Source: Streptomyces sp. NBC_00775
GTDB lineage: Bacteria; Actinomycetota; Actinomycetes; Streptomycetales; Streptomycetaceae
Reading direction: 5' to 3'
NCBI RefSeq assembly: GCF_036347135.1
Contig: NZ_CP108938.1
Location: 10,416,001-10,480,000 of the forward strand
DNA: 64,000 bases
In this document: in pieces, positions 17,401 through 26,487 of the stretch
How positions within the stretch are numbered: position 1 is the stretch's first letter
Layout of the letters: every line of letters begins with the position of its first letter
Program-made: the position numbers and the translations under genes
Notes under the pieces: model-generated
What the model saw: the letters and a program-made list of their open reading frames with translations, nothing else
What the model was told of the DNA's origin: nothing
The model's database searches: none

Positions 17401-17463
17401 TTGCTCCCTGATCGCGGCCTGTTACGCCGTGATCAACGAGGTGAGGATGGTGCAGCTGACAGA

Positions 17464-17610
17464 GCACTCCTCGCCCACAAGGCGTGGTGGTTGCCGAAGT
17501 GGCTGGACCGGGTCCTGTCCAACGTCGACGTTGAGGGCGGGCGCCTGCACAAGGAGCTGGCAGACCGTCCCGAAGACCCAAACCAGGACCGCGGATTGGT
17601 TAACGCATAA
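17464..17610 (+). pseudogene. MMPL transporter fragment, C-terminal tail
   Basis: Reads ALLAHKAWWLPKWLDRVLSN then VDVEGGRLHKELADRPEDP to a TAA stop: the cytoplasmic C-terminus that follows the last helix in MMPL exporters. It continues directly from the VPAVLA end of the fragment at 13223-13404, with the shared A-x-LA at the break. Its own start codon is lost. Confidence 0.75.
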
Positions 17611-17705
17611 GTCCTCACGCGATGCCCCGGGCGCGCCGTCCTGCAGCGGAGACGACTCCCGCCCGGTCCGCACAATCGCCGTGGGGATGGCCAGGGCGCG
17701 GCAAG

Positions 17706-17739
17706 AGGTCCCGGCAGCGAACAGTCGCTGCCGGGACCT
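17706..17739 (+). terminator. stem-loop downstream of MMPL tail
   Basis: Perfect 14-bp stem (17706-17719 with 17726-17739, arms beginning AGGTCCCGG) and a six-base loop, 96 bases after the MMPL stop. No strong U-run follows, as is common for actinomycete terminators. Confidence 0.6.
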
Positions 17740-17774
17740 GGTGCTGTCTGGGGCGCATCGACTTCTCCCTTGAC

Positions 17775-17805
17775 TAAGGGCTGTCCCGTTACGGGACAGC
17801 CCTTA
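17775..17805. terminator. strong symmetrical stem-loop
   Basis: Perfect 14-bp stem (TAAGGGCTGTCCCG and its complement) with a three-base loop, between a plus-strand and a minus-strand gene end. It can terminate from either side. The sequence GGGCTGTCCCG also resembles terminal repeats of some IS5-type elements, so a fused pair of IS ends is possible. Confidence 0.6.
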
Positions 17806-17831
17806 ATTGTCAATTCCTGTGGATCGCTGGG

Positions 17832-18164
17832 TTAGAACAACGGGTTGGCGCCTTGGATGACCTGCCATCCGGAGGCCAAGGTGCCCGACATGAGACGCTG
17901 GACGCCATCTCCTCGGAGAGCCACGAAGGCGGTAAGGCCAGTGTCGAGTTCTGCCATCCGATGCCCGTAGACGACGGCCTGCGTCAGCGTCAGGTCAATC
18001 GCTTGTGCTGAACCGCTGAGCCAGTTGAAGCGGGCACCGCGACGGACCGGCCCCCGCAGGCAGCGCACACTGACAGTCGCCGTTTCGAGGGACGCGACGA
18101 TGACCCGGTCAATCTGCAGTTCTACGCTGCTACGACGGCTGCCGGGGCCGGGGATCTCGCTCAT
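17832..18164 (-). CDS. hypothetical protein overlapping IS256 gene
   Basis: 110-aa protein starting MSEIPGPGSRRSSVELQIDR; the ATG overlaps the stop of the IS256-type transposase (four bases), so it is either translated from the IS transcript or was truncated and captured at the IS edge. The middle (VSVRCLRGPVRRGARFNWL) has the look of a beta-barrel segment such as those in translation-factor domain II. No further identity. Terminated by the stem-loop at 17775-17805. Confidence 0.55.
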   Translation of the reverse strand: MSEIPGPGSRRSSVELQIDRVIVASLETATVSVRCLRGPVRRGARFNWLSGSAQAIDLTLTQAVVYGHRMAELDTGLTAFVALRGDGVQRLMSGTLASGWQVIQGANPLF

Positions 18165-19315
18165 GCGGCTGCCTCCTCTCGCTCGACCAGGACGCCGTTC
18201 TTGAACCGGGCACTCGCGCGGACCAGGGGCACGAGGTGGGCGCCGGTGATCGCGCGCCAGCGAGCCTGGGTGGACTCGACGAGCTTGAACACCATCGCAA
18301 GCGCCGCGGCCGGGCTGGCGGCGCCGCGGGTGACCTTGGTGCGGAGCTTGACGGTGGAGAACGTCGACTCGATCGGGTTCGTGGTCCGTAGGTGGATCCG
18401 GTGCTCGGCCGGGAAGTCGTAGAACGCCAGCAGTTCCTCGGCGTTGAAGATCTCCTGCATCGCCTTCGTTGCGCTCGGCTGAGCGGACTTCGGCAGGGCG
18501 TTCGTGACATTGCGAGCCTCGTGGACCCCGCAGCGCTGGTGGCGGGCTGCGGGGAACACCTCGGCCGGTGCGCTCCACCGTCCCATCGCGCCGTTGCCGA
18601 CGACCAGCTCGGGGTCGCGCATGCCGCGTCGGCGGCAGTCGCGCAGCAGGTCGGCCCATGACCGGGTGGACTCGCGCAGGCCCTCGGTCAGGCCGATCAG
18701 CTCCTTGGTGCCGTCCAGGCGGACGCCGAGCAGGACCAGGACACAGGAGTGAGCCTGTCCGAGCCGGACCTTGGGGTGGACGCCGTCGGCCCACTCGTAG
18801 ACGTAGTCGGTCTGGGACAGGTCGCGGTCTTTGAAGGCGGCGTGGTCGTCCTGCCACTGACTGGTCAGCTGGGTCACCGTGGCTGGTGACAGGCCGGCCG
18901 CGGAGCCGAGGAACTGCTCCAGCGCGGGCACGAAGTCCCACGAGGAGAGGCCGTGCCGGTAGAGCAGGGGCAGCACCTCGGAGACCTTCGGGGACTTGCG
19001 GCACCACGGCGGCAGGTTCGTCGAGGAGAACCGCTTGCGCTCGCCGGTGGCCTCGTCGACACGGCGGTCGTTCACGCGCGGGACCCGGACCTCGACTGGC
19101 CCGGCCGCGGTGACCATGGTCCGGGGCGGGTGGTGGCCGTTGCGGACCACCAGTCGCCGCCCGTGATCGTCGGTCCCAGCCACCAACTCGGCTATGTACT
19201 GGTCGACTTCAGCCTCCAAAGCGGCGGCCAACATGCGGCGGGCGCCCTCGCGGACGATCTCGTCGATCAAGGAGCCGGACTGGATGGAACCGTCGTCGGT
19301 GACTGCGCTGAGCAC
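18161..19315 (-). pseudogene. IS256-family transposase, damaged
   Basis: 384-aa Mutator-type transposase. Recognisable: YVYEWADGVHPKVRLG (first D), RTTNPIESTFSTVKLRTKV (E), and an N-terminal SLIDEIVREGARRMLAAALE. Two features suggest it is dead: the expected GDGAMG is GNGAMG, losing the second catalytic Asp, and the segment between FNAEE and LLAFYDFPAE is shorter than normal by roughly 35-40 residues, an in-frame deletion. The frame is otherwise open. Confidence 0.8.
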
Positions 19316-19398
19316 GGGCGTGCCTTCCCGACCCGCGCTGCGAACTCGGGCCTACTCGGTGACCATCACAGGATCATTCGGGAAGGTACGCCGTCCAC

Positions 19399-19851
19399 GT
19401 GACCTCCTGGAACCGATCCACAAGTCCTGAGGATTGCTCTGCGCTCGGCGGCCTCCGCGCGGGCGTTCGCCAGCACGACCCGCATGGGGACATCGCGTGC
19501 CACGCCTACTCCGAGATCGGCCTGACACTCTACTTCGCGGCCTGTGAGAGCTTGTGCGGCGCTTCGATCGACGCGCTGCGGGGTCCGCAGGTTCTCGCCG
19601 ACGGGGCGGCACTGGTCGGCCGAGTTCCCTCCGAGCTGGAGCAGTGGCTGTTCTATCGTGCTGAGAGCCGGGAACCCTATACGGAGCTCTTGTACTTGCC
19701 CGGAGCGGATGCTGGATCGCTGACGTTCGGGTTGGTGCTGTGCGTGCAGCGGGCCGGCGATCGGTTGGCCACACGTCCAGTCTTCCTGCCTGCCGCTGCC
19801 ATCGACGACGTCTATCACCCTCTGCCGAGGGAAGCCTGGGCCATCTTCTGA
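19399..19851 (+). CDS. hypothetical cytoplasmic protein
   Basis: 150-aa frame with a GTG start at 19399. From residue 30 it looks like a conserved globular protein: IACHAYSEIGLTLYFAACES, ALRGPQVLADGAALVGRVPS, ELEQWLFYRAE and a C-terminal PREAWAIF. The first 25 residues are of different composition, so the true N-terminus may have been replaced at the IS256 border 84 bases upstream. First of several small plus-strand genes with SUKH-like content; family unknown. Confidence 0.55.
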   Translation: MTSWNRSTSPEDCSALGGLRAGVRQHDPHGDIACHAYSEIGLTLYFAACESLCGASIDALRGPQVLADGAALVGRVPSELEQWLFYRAESREPYTELLYLPGADAGSLTFGLVLCVQRAGDRLATRPVFLPAAAIDDVYHPLPREAWAIF

Positions 19852-20051
19852 TCACGCATCGCCCTGCGTGGACATCCTCCGGCGCGGGCGGTCACGAACG
19901 GAGCCACACCAGAGCAGCGGCGGTGACCGTGCCGAGGAACACGTACCCTCGCTTCGCGAGTTTGGAGCGCAACAGTTTGCGAGTCGGCGGTCGCGTTGGT
20001 GTGACAGAGTGCCGCAGTCGCAGCGCGGCCGAGTAGAGAAGGATCTTCCTC

Positions 20052-20558
20052 GTGAGCCAACCTCTGCCGCAGCTGCCGAAGCCGGAGTTCATCGTTATCC
20101 ATGTCAAGACCTCATCCGGGGTGCCTGCCCAGATCGCTGCCGATCTCCGTGAGACCGGCATCCCAGGAGGCCTGATCGGTTACGAGTACCGGCCGTTGAG
20201 CGAGGCGGCGGTCCTCGATGGGACTGGTGAGCGTGGACTCGTGGCCATCGCAACGAGTGGCCTCTTTGGACGGGTCGCCATCGATGCGGCCACTGGTCGT
20301 ATGGTGCACGTCCCCGAGGTCGCGTCAGCGGTGGCCAACCACGTCAACAAAGACCTCAAGTCCTTCAACCGATGCGTCGCAGCCGTGATCGCACGCTTCC
20401 CGTTCTATGAGGACGATGAAGAGAGATGCGAGGAGGTGGCGGAAGAGGTTCGCGAGGTCATCTCTGCGATCGATGGCACTGCTCTCGCAAAGGACGGGTT
20501 CTGGGAGACGTTCTGCGACGACGTGGGGATGGGCGACTATGCGAATTGGGTTTGGTGA
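20052..20558 (+). CDS. SUKH-4-like immunity protein
   Basis: 168-aa protein with GTG start and GAAGGA about ten bases upstream. The layout fits SUKH-4-type immunity proteins, which bind and block polymorphic toxins: central LVAIATSGLFGRVAIDAATG, the following VPEVASAVANHVNKDLKSFN, and a C-terminal helix pair ending GFWETFCDDVGMGDYANW. No toxin is adjacent. With the SUKH-3-like gene at 5.2 kb this gives two orphan immunity-type genes in the window. Assignment is from pattern, not from a search. Confidence 0.6.
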   Translation: MSQPLPQLPKPEFIVIHVKTSSGVPAQIAADLRETGIPGGLIGYEYRPLSEAAVLDGTGERGLVAIATSGLFGRVAIDAATGRMVHVPEVASAVANHVNKDLKSFNRCVAAVIARFPFYEDDEERCEEVAEEVREVISAIDGTALAKDGFWETFCDDVGMGDYANWVW

Positions 20559-20744
20559 GCCCAGTCTGGTCCGGGATCACCAACTGGCCAGTCCCCGAAT
20601 GGATCGGGCAGTGGCAGTTCGTCACCAGCCGTGATGGCGAAGCGTCCCGAAGTGTTGGAGAGCGTCTGTGAACTGGGTCAGCGGGTGAGGCGGTTGCTGA
20701 GCTGCTACTAGGGCGTGTGTCGGAAGTGTTCTAGGTTGGCTCGC

Positions 20745-21266
20745 ATGAGCGTGCGGGGGCGGAGTTACCGATATGTCGGACCGGTCGAGCTGAAGGCTGC
20801 GGTCCGGCCTGGCAGCGGAGGGTGTCGGATCAGCTCGGTGGCTGACTTCGGAAGTTGGGTCGCTGAGAGATCGGCGGCGGAGTTGGCCGAACCGTTCACC
20901 TTCGTGGTCGGCACGGACGGTGTGCTTCGGCTGGCGCCGCGGCGAAGCGAGCACGTGGCTTGTGCCGGCGGAGCAATGGTTCTGAGCGCCGGTGAGATCT
21001 GCTTCTTGCGCGAGGCAGGCCGATGGGCCGTGGGCGACGTCAGCAACCACTCCACCGGGTACTGCCCGGACGTCAGCTCCTGGTCAGCAGTCGCCCGTGC
21101 TCTGGACGACGTAGAGCTCGGGCGTCCGTCCGGTTTCACCCATGAGGTGGTGTTCCGGAGGTGCCCTGACTGCCAGGAGCGCAACATCGTGCGCGAGGAC
21201 GACTTCGTCTGCGTCTTCTGCGGCAGCGATCTGCCCGAGGCTTGGAACGTGGAACCCGCCGCATGA
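20745..21266 (+). CDS. hypothetical protein with zinc ribbon
   Basis: 173-aa protein; ATG at 20745, with an upstream in-frame alternative at 20715. The first 130 residues contain EPFTFVVGTDGVLRLAPRRS and HVACAGGAMVLSAGEICFLR, of unknown fold. The C-terminus is a clear zinc ribbon, RCPDCQERNIVREDDFVCVF followed by CGSDLP (CxxC...CxxC). Lies between immunity-like genes on the same strand. Function unknown. Confidence 0.65.
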   Translation: MSVRGRSYRYVGPVELKAAVRPGSGGCRISSVADFGSWVAERSAAELAEPFTFVVGTDGVLRLAPRRSEHVACAGGAMVLSAGEICFLREAGRWAVGDVSNHSTGYCPDVSSWSAVARALDDVELGRPSGFTHEVVFRRCPDCQERNIVREDDFVCVFCGSDLPEAWNVEPAA

Positions 21267-21472
21267 AGGCCGTGGGTCACAGCCGCCCGTGGACGGCGGT
21301 GAGACGATCCGGCCTTGGATGATCTATCTCTCAGAGGAGAAGGCCAGCTTTCGGTACTGACTCTCTGGGGCTGTCACGTCCGGGGTGTGCGTGGGCTGGG
21401 CATGCCCACCGATCGAGGTGACGCGGGGTGCCAAGATCAGCGGAATGAAGAGCAACGGGGAGGGCGAGAGAG

Positions 21473-21946
21473 TTGAGCTATGACCTGAAGGCAGTGATCG
21501 CGAGGAGCGGTCTGCTGGCAACGGTGACGAGTGGTATGGCTGCCGCTCGCGTTGTAGATCTGCAGCAAGACCTGGCACTGATACCCATGTCTGAAGCCTT
21601 GTCGGGTGCGGTTACCGATGCCGCCCAGGAGCGTCGTACCGACTTCTGGAGCCTTCCAGCCGGCTTCGACCGTGTACTGGCCGAGTGGTCGAAAGAAGGC
21701 CCGGTTGCCTATGTCGAATCCGAGTACTTCGGGGGCGTAGGCGAGGAGAACGTGGCGGTCTGGCGTAACGGGCAACTCGCCCTGGGGCCGCTTCACCTCG
21801 TGGAGGGTGAGCCGCCGTCGGCCGAAGGCACCCCGGTCTGCCGGGCCCTGCGTGAACTCGGCGCACTTGCTGGTGAGCGGGACGATGAGTTCACTAGCGT
21901 GGGCCTTGGCGAGCACCGGGACACCGAGAAGTGGCTGACGGCCTGA
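21473..21946 (+). CDS. hypothetical protein
   Basis: 157-aa frame starting at TTG, with GGGGAGG 10 to 16 bases upstream. It begins LSYDLKAVIARSGLLATVTS and has RVVDLQQDLALIPMSEALSG and VAYVESEYFGGVGEENVAVW, a soluble alpha/beta composition like that of immunity-type proteins in such arrays. No named family recognised. Last intact gene of the small plus-strand group before the IS remnants. Confidence 0.6.
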   Translation: MSYDLKAVIARSGLLATVTSGMAAARVVDLQQDLALIPMSEALSGAVTDAAQERRTDFWSLPAGFDRVLAEWSKEGPVAYVESEYFGGVGEENVAVWRNGQLALGPLHLVEGEPPSAEGTPVCRALRELGALAGERDDEFTSVGLGEHRDTEKWLTA

Positions 21947-22059
21947 GAAGCTGTTGTCCCTCCGGACGTGACAGCTGACTTTCCGCTGGCCAGGCATGGC
22001 GTCGTGGGTTCCGTGGCAGGCAGAGGGCGTCGTGTCGTCGCGGTGGTGGAGGTCCAGGG

Positions 22060-22568
22060 ATGCCCTCAGTGATCGGTCTGTGGAGGAGCGTCCACGGGAA
22101 GCCGCTCGGCAGGTGGAGGTGCTGCGGGAGGAGGCGGACCGGATCCTTGCCCAGCTGCGGGACGCGGAACGGGGTTGTAGAGCGGTTCGTGATCTCACGG
22201 GAGACGGTGGTCGAGGTCCTCGCTGGCCCTGACCATGACGACGTTACGGCCGGGGCCGATGGTCCAGCGACCGAGAACCCGATGCCGATGCCGATGCCGG
22301 TTCCGAGGTCGGTGGTGCCGGTGTGGTGTGAGGGGCATGAGGCTTCGGTGCTGTCGGCGGACTAAGGGCGGCTGCCGGCGGTCCTTGCTGCCCAGGGTGG
22401 CTCATTGAAGCTGCAAGGAGATCGTGTCGGCGCTCGGGGTGGCGCCGGTGCGCTCGAAGACCGAGGGGGTGCGGTCGCAGACGAACCGGCTGGTGGCGAG
22501 GGGCCGGCTGGTCAAGGAGTCTTCGGGGCGGTCCGCGTTCGCGCCGGGGCTGCGAGGTGGCGGATCAT
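22060..22568 (+). pseudogene. IS-associated hypothetical, frameshifted
   Basis: N-terminal MPSVIGL, the coiled-coil segment VEVLREEADRILAQLRDAER in the next frame, VISRETVVEVLAG, a Pro/Met-rich linker, then EIVSALGVAPVRSKTEGVRS and [20 protein letters not shown] up to the end of homology at about 22568. The order matches a DNA-binding-type protein I have seen near actinomycete transposases (coiled coil plus winged helix). At least three frame changes make it inactive. Confidence 0.55.
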
Positions 22569-23150
22569 GAGCTGGGTCATCGACCACATGATCATCGCCT
22601 CGCTGGAGTCCGGGCGCCGCTCGTAGTCGCGGGCCAGACGGCGCGAGCGAAGCAGCCAGGCGAAAGATCGTGCTACCACCCAACGGCGTGGTAGCACCAC
22701 GAAGTCGCCGACGTCGTCGCTGCGTTTGATCACAGTGACGACCAGGTGCAGGAAGGACGGCGAGGGCCAAGGTGATCAGGACGCCGGTGTAGCCGTCGTC
22801 GGCCCACAGCCTGGTGATCGTGGGGAAACGCGCACGCAGGACGGGGAGCATGTCGGCGACCGCCTGGCGGTCGGCGGCCGAGGCCGCGGTCACGTTGATC
22901 ATCAGCAGTAGGCCGTGGTGTCGCAGATCAGGCGCCGGCGCCTGCCGTTGATCTTCTTGCCGCCCTCATAGCCCCCGGCCTGCCGGAGCCGACGACCGCG
23001 CCGGCCTTCACCGACCGCGAGTCGATGACCGCGGCACTCGGCTCCGCTTGGCGCCCGGCAGCCTCCCGGGCCTGCCCTGCCCCGCAGCCGGCCGTGGAAC
23101 CCTGCGGGGTCCGGGAGGGAACGGGCGGGCTGAAGGCGCAGCGACAGCTT
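22552..23150 (-). pseudogene. IS5-family transposase remnant
   Basis: Scattered frames give, in order on the minus strand, GGYEGGKKINGRRRRLICDT, INVTAASAADRQAVADMLPV, FPTITRLWADDGYTG and [20 protein letters not shown] with [15 protein letters not shown]. This is the second half of a DUF4096-type IS5 transposase with several frameshifts; VVER at the catalytic Glu has become VVAR. Confidence 0.75.
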
Positions 23151-23405
23151 CCGTTCCACCCGCATCACGGGAACGCCGCAGTCCTACGGGATCACTGGCG
23201 AGCTCACCATCAAAGCCCGGACCCACCCGGTGACGATGCACGGGAAGAACAATGGCGACGGGCTGTTGCGCGGCCGGGCGACCGTCACGCAATCCACTGG
23301 GGAATCAAGCCCTACACCGCGTTCCTGGGCGCGTTGTGGCTGGCCGACGAGATCATGGTGGAGTTCGAGGTGGCCAGGCTCGAACCGGTGGGCGGGGCTG
23401 GATGA
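23130..23405 (+). pseudogene. YceI-family protein C-terminal fragment
   Basis: One frame reads YGITGELTIKARTHPVTMHG, another WGIKPYTAFLGALWLADEIM and VEFEVARLEP to a TGA at 23405. These are consecutive strands of the YceI isoprenoid-binding beta barrel, separated by a frameshift near 23290. The 5' side is lost in the IS5 remnant. Confidence 0.65.
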
Positions 23406-23460
23406 CCACCCGGCTCGAGGCTGCGGGCGCGGCGGCCGCGTGGCCGCCTACTGTGGAGGA

Positions 23461-23760
23461 GTGAGCGACTTCGGAGGAATGAGCGGGATCGTCGTCGTGT
23501 ACGAGCTCGACAAGCCGAGGGCCACGCGCTTTTCCCCGGGGATGCCGGCTGGTGCGGAACGGTCCGTCCGCAGGGTGCACGCGGCGCCCTTCGCCCCGGG
23601 GGCACCCGCCGCCACGGGACCGCGGACCCTCTGCGGCAAGGACACCTTCGCCATGGAGACGGCCGACTGGAAGCCTTCCGAGCGCCTCGGGGCGCCCTGG
23701 TACCCCGAGGCGTACGCATCTGTGGTCTGCCCGGACTGCGATGCCGTGATCGAGACCTGA
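23461..23760 (+). CDS. small Cys-containing hypothetical
   Basis: 99-aa protein; GTG at 23461 or ATG at 23479, both with GGAGGA unusually close. C-terminal TLCGKDTFAMETADWKPSER and VVCPDCDAVIET hold three Cys that could bind zinc. The type appears familiar from Streptomyces genomes but has no function I know. It follows the YceI fragment by 55 bases. Confidence 0.6.
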   Translation: MSDFGGMSGIVVVYELDKPRATRFSPGMPAGAERSVRRVHAAPFAPGAPAATGPRTLCGKDTFAMETADWKPSERLGAPWYPEAYASVVCPDCDAVIET

Positions 23761-23966
23761 CCGGCGTACCGCCTGCCTGATGTCGCTGTTCCGGGGGAGA
23801 GCATTCCGCCGCTGTCACCCGCGTCCACGCGCTCGTGCGACGCGTCCCGACCCATCGTCGACACACCACCGCGAGCACGAGCTGCAGGACCCCAGCTCGC
23901 CGCGCGGCGGCTCCTAGCGGAGGCTGCAGTCCTTGACGGCCTGGCAGCACCCGCCTTTTCTCCTGC

Positions 23967-24398
23967 TCACCGTCCTTGCTCCACGCACTCCTTGAAATGC
24001 TCCAGATCGCTGCGGACGAGCCGTTCGATCGCGTTCGCCTGGGCGAATCCCTTCGGCCCGCCGAGGGCCTCCCTGATCGTGCCGGGGTCGTACTCAAGCC
24101 GTGCCTGGACCCGAGTGCGGTTCTCGTTGATCGGCTGCAGCGAGAAGGAACCCACCAGCTCGGGGGCGCCCGTGGTGCGCCACTCCATCACGCCCTCCCC
24201 CTTGCGGTCGGAGACCTCGGCCTCGAGCTCCCGAACCCGGCCGCTGGCCTCGAGGTCCAGATGTGCTCGGCCGTCCTCTTCCGTGCGGACCTCGCGCACT
24301 CCTTCCACGAAGCGCGGATAGTCCTCCACCCGGTGGAGGCTCTCCCAGACCGTGTCGATCGGAACTCCGACGTCGATGTGTTCTTCGAGGGTGCTCAT
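23967..24398 (-). CDS. SRPBCC/START-like protein
   Basis: 143-aa polyketide-cyclase/dehydrase-type helix-grip protein that would bind a hydrophobic ligand: DVGVPIDTVWESLHRVEDYP RF at the N-terminus, GVMEWRTTGAPELVGSFSLQ in the middle sheet, and a long C-terminal helix IERLVRSDLEHFKECVEQG. GGAGG lies six bases before the ATG at 24398, which fixes the start. Monocistronic and convergent with its left neighbour. Ligand unknown. Confidence 0.8.
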   Translation of the reverse strand: MSTLEEHIDVGVPIDTVWESLHRVEDYPRFVEGVREVRTEEDGRAHLDLEASGRVRELEAEVSDRKGEGVMEWRTTGAPELVGSFSLQPINENRTRVQARLEYDPGTIREALGGPKGFAQANAIERLVRSDLEHFKECVEQGR

Positions 24399-24764
24399 GG
24401 CCCACCTCCATGTTCGGCTCACGACACATGGCCATCTGCATCCAGTGTGCGCCCGGCATCGGATCATCGACCGGAATACGAGACGGACTGACCACCATGT
24501 GACTCACTCGATGGCCTGGCCTGGCCTGGCCTGGCCCGGCCGGCTCCTGGGCCCTCCCGGGCCGAGGGCTGGCCGACGCGGACCATGAGGGCCGAGGCCG
24601 TCCCGCGGTGCCGCACCCTGGCGTCGGTCCCGCCGGCGCCTGCTGGCGCGCCCGGGACACCCAGGGAAGACGAGATCGGGCCGGACGTATCACGGGCGTA
24701 CTGAATGCCGGGTCGACGCCGTTCGATGTGCGGACTGACAGTAGTCGGGTCGATACTTTGTGCC

Positions 24765-26336
24765 ATGAGCGAACGATTTTCCACCATTCCCGGGAGTGAG
24801 CGCTCGGCCGCGCCCAGCGCGCTCTACGTGGGGCCCGTCGATGGCTCGACGCCGATCGAGGCCACGGTCATGCTGCGCCGTCGAGCGGAGGTTCCGCGCG
24901 ATCTGATCGTGGGGACCGAGACGATCTCGCAGGCCGAGCTGGCCGAGCAGTACGGTGCCGACCCGGCCGATGCAAACCTGGTGCGCGATGTGCTGGGCCG
25001 CCAAGGTCTTCGGGTTACCGATGTCGATCTGGCCTCCCGGCGCGCCAAGGTGACGGGCACTGCGGACGAGATGGCCGCGGCGTTCGGGACCCAGCTGTCC
25101 CGGGTTTCCAGCCCGGACCCGACCGGCGGTGCGCCCATCGAGCACCGCCACCGCGAGGGCCCGTTGCATGTGCCCGACGAGCTGGACGGCGTGGTCGTGG
25201 CGGTGCTCGGACTGGACGACCGGCCGCAAGCCCGTCCCCGTCTGCGGCGCGCACGGGCTAGGGGGCGCCAGATCTCCTACAAACCGAATCAGCTCTCCAA
25301 GGTGTACCGGTTCCCTCCCGGCACCGACGGCAGCGGCCAGACGCTGGCGATCATCGAACTGGGCGGTGGCGCCGACCCGGCCGAACTGGAGACGTACTTC
25401 ACGTCCCTCGGCGTGCCGACGCCCCGGGTGACCATGGTGAGTGTCGGAACCGGCCGCAACGTGCCGGGCGCGGACCCGGACGGCGCCGACGGGGAGGTGC
25501 TGCTGGACATTCAGGTCGCGGGCGCGTTGGCACCCGGCGCCCACCAGCAGGTGTACTTCGCGCACAACGACGACCAAGGCTTTGTTGACGCGGTGAGCGC
25601 TGCGGTGCACGCCACCCCGACGCCGGCAGCGTTGAGCATCAGCTGGGGCGCGCCGGAGATCTTCTGGACCGACCAGGCCCGCGCGGTGTTCGACGAGGCG
25701 CTCGCCGACGCCGCGGCGCTCGGCGTGACGGTGTGTGTCGCGGCCGGTGACGACGGCAGTGACGACGGGGTCGGCGATGGTCAGCCGCACACCGACTTCC
25801 CGGCGTCCAGCCCGCATGCGCTGGCCTGCGGAGGCACCCGTCTGGACGCCGACCCCGACACTGGTGCCGTGAGCAGCGAAAAAGTGTGGGGCGGCGACGG
25901 AGGTGGCGCCACCGGCGGTGGGGTCAGCGAAGCGTTCCGCCTTCCGGCCTGGCAGACCAGCGTTGGCGTTCCGCACAACGGAGGTGCTCCGGGCCGCGGC
26001 GTACCGGATGTTTCGGGCGTCGCTGACCCGGCCACCGGTTACGAGGTACTGGTGGACGGTCAACGCCTGGTCATCGGCGGCACCAGTGCCGTCGCCCCGC
26101 TCTGGGCTGCCCTGACCTGCCGACTCGTCGAGGCGCTCGGCCATCCGCTCGGCATGCTCCAGCCCCTGCTGTACGCCAACGTCACGCCCGGACACATCCC
26201 GCGCGGATTCCGTGACATCACTGTGGGTACGAACGGTGACTTCCGTGCGGCCCCCGGCTGGGATGCCTGTACGGGTCTGGGCGTCCCCGACGGCACGGAA
26301 CTGCTCGCCTCCCTGCGGGAGGCGGTGCCTGGCTGA
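24765..26336 (+). CDS. S53 (sedolisin) serine-carboxyl peptidase
   Basis: 523-aa acid-acting peptidase of the sedolisin/kumamolisin family. An N-terminal pro-kumamolisin domain (about 15-165) precedes the catalytic domain. Catalytic residues: E244 and D248 in GEVLLDIQVAG, the oxyanion Asp in CVAAGDDGSDDG, and nucleophile S441 in IGGTSAVAPLW. The C-terminal calcium site is FRDITVGTNGDF with GWDACTGLGVP. No classical signal peptide is visible, as in kumamolisin-type proteins, so the export route is unclear. The ATG at 24765 was chosen by homology of the pro-domain; upstream ribosome binding is weak. Monocistronic, with a hairpin after the stop. Confidence 0.9.
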   Translation: MSERFSTIPGSERSAAPSALYVGPVDGSTPIEATVMLRRRAEVPRDLIVGTETISQAELAEQYGADPADANLVRDVLGRQGLRVTDVDLASRRAKVTGTADEMAAAFGTQLSRVSSPDPTGGAPIEHRHREGPLHVPDELDGVVVAVLGLDDRPQARPRLRRARARGRQISYKPNQLSKVYRFPPGTDGSGQTLAIIELGGGADPAELETYFTSLGVPTPRVTMVSVGTGRNVPGADPDGADGEVLLDIQVAGALAPGAHQQVYFAHNDDQGFVDAVSAAVHATPTPAALSISWGAPEIFWTDQARAVFDEALADAAALGVTVCVAAGDDGSDDGVGDGQPHTDFPASSPHALACGGTRLDADPDTGAVSSEKVWGGDGGGATGGGVSEAFRLPAWQTSVGVPHNGGAPGRGVPDVSGVADPATGYEVLVDGQRLVIGGTSAVAPLWAALTCRLVEALGHPLGMLQPLLYANVTPGHIPRGFRDITVGTNGDFRAAPGWDACTGLGVPDGTELLASLREAVPG

Positions 26337-26349
26337 GGCTCCCGGAGTC

Positions 26350-26391
26350 GGGCCCGCCAGGCGCCTCTGAGGGGTGCCGGGCGGGCTTTCG
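26350..26391 (+). terminator. hairpin after S53 peptidase
   Basis: GGCCCGCC...GGGCGGGC imperfect stem-loop starting about 15 bases after the stop, followed by TTTCGG. A plausible intrinsic terminator. Confidence 0.5.
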
Positions 26392-26487
26392 GCTTGTTGT
26401 CGCTGGGGGCGTGCGGCGGAGGGGTTGTGCGGCTACGTCATTCCGAAACACCTGGCATCTGGTCGCGCGCCATGAGATCGTCCGCAG

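Noticed and set aside
24513..24543. Tandem CCTGG-type repeats
   Set aside because: Short, few units, no CRISPR-like spacers; probably slippage in GC-rich DNA.
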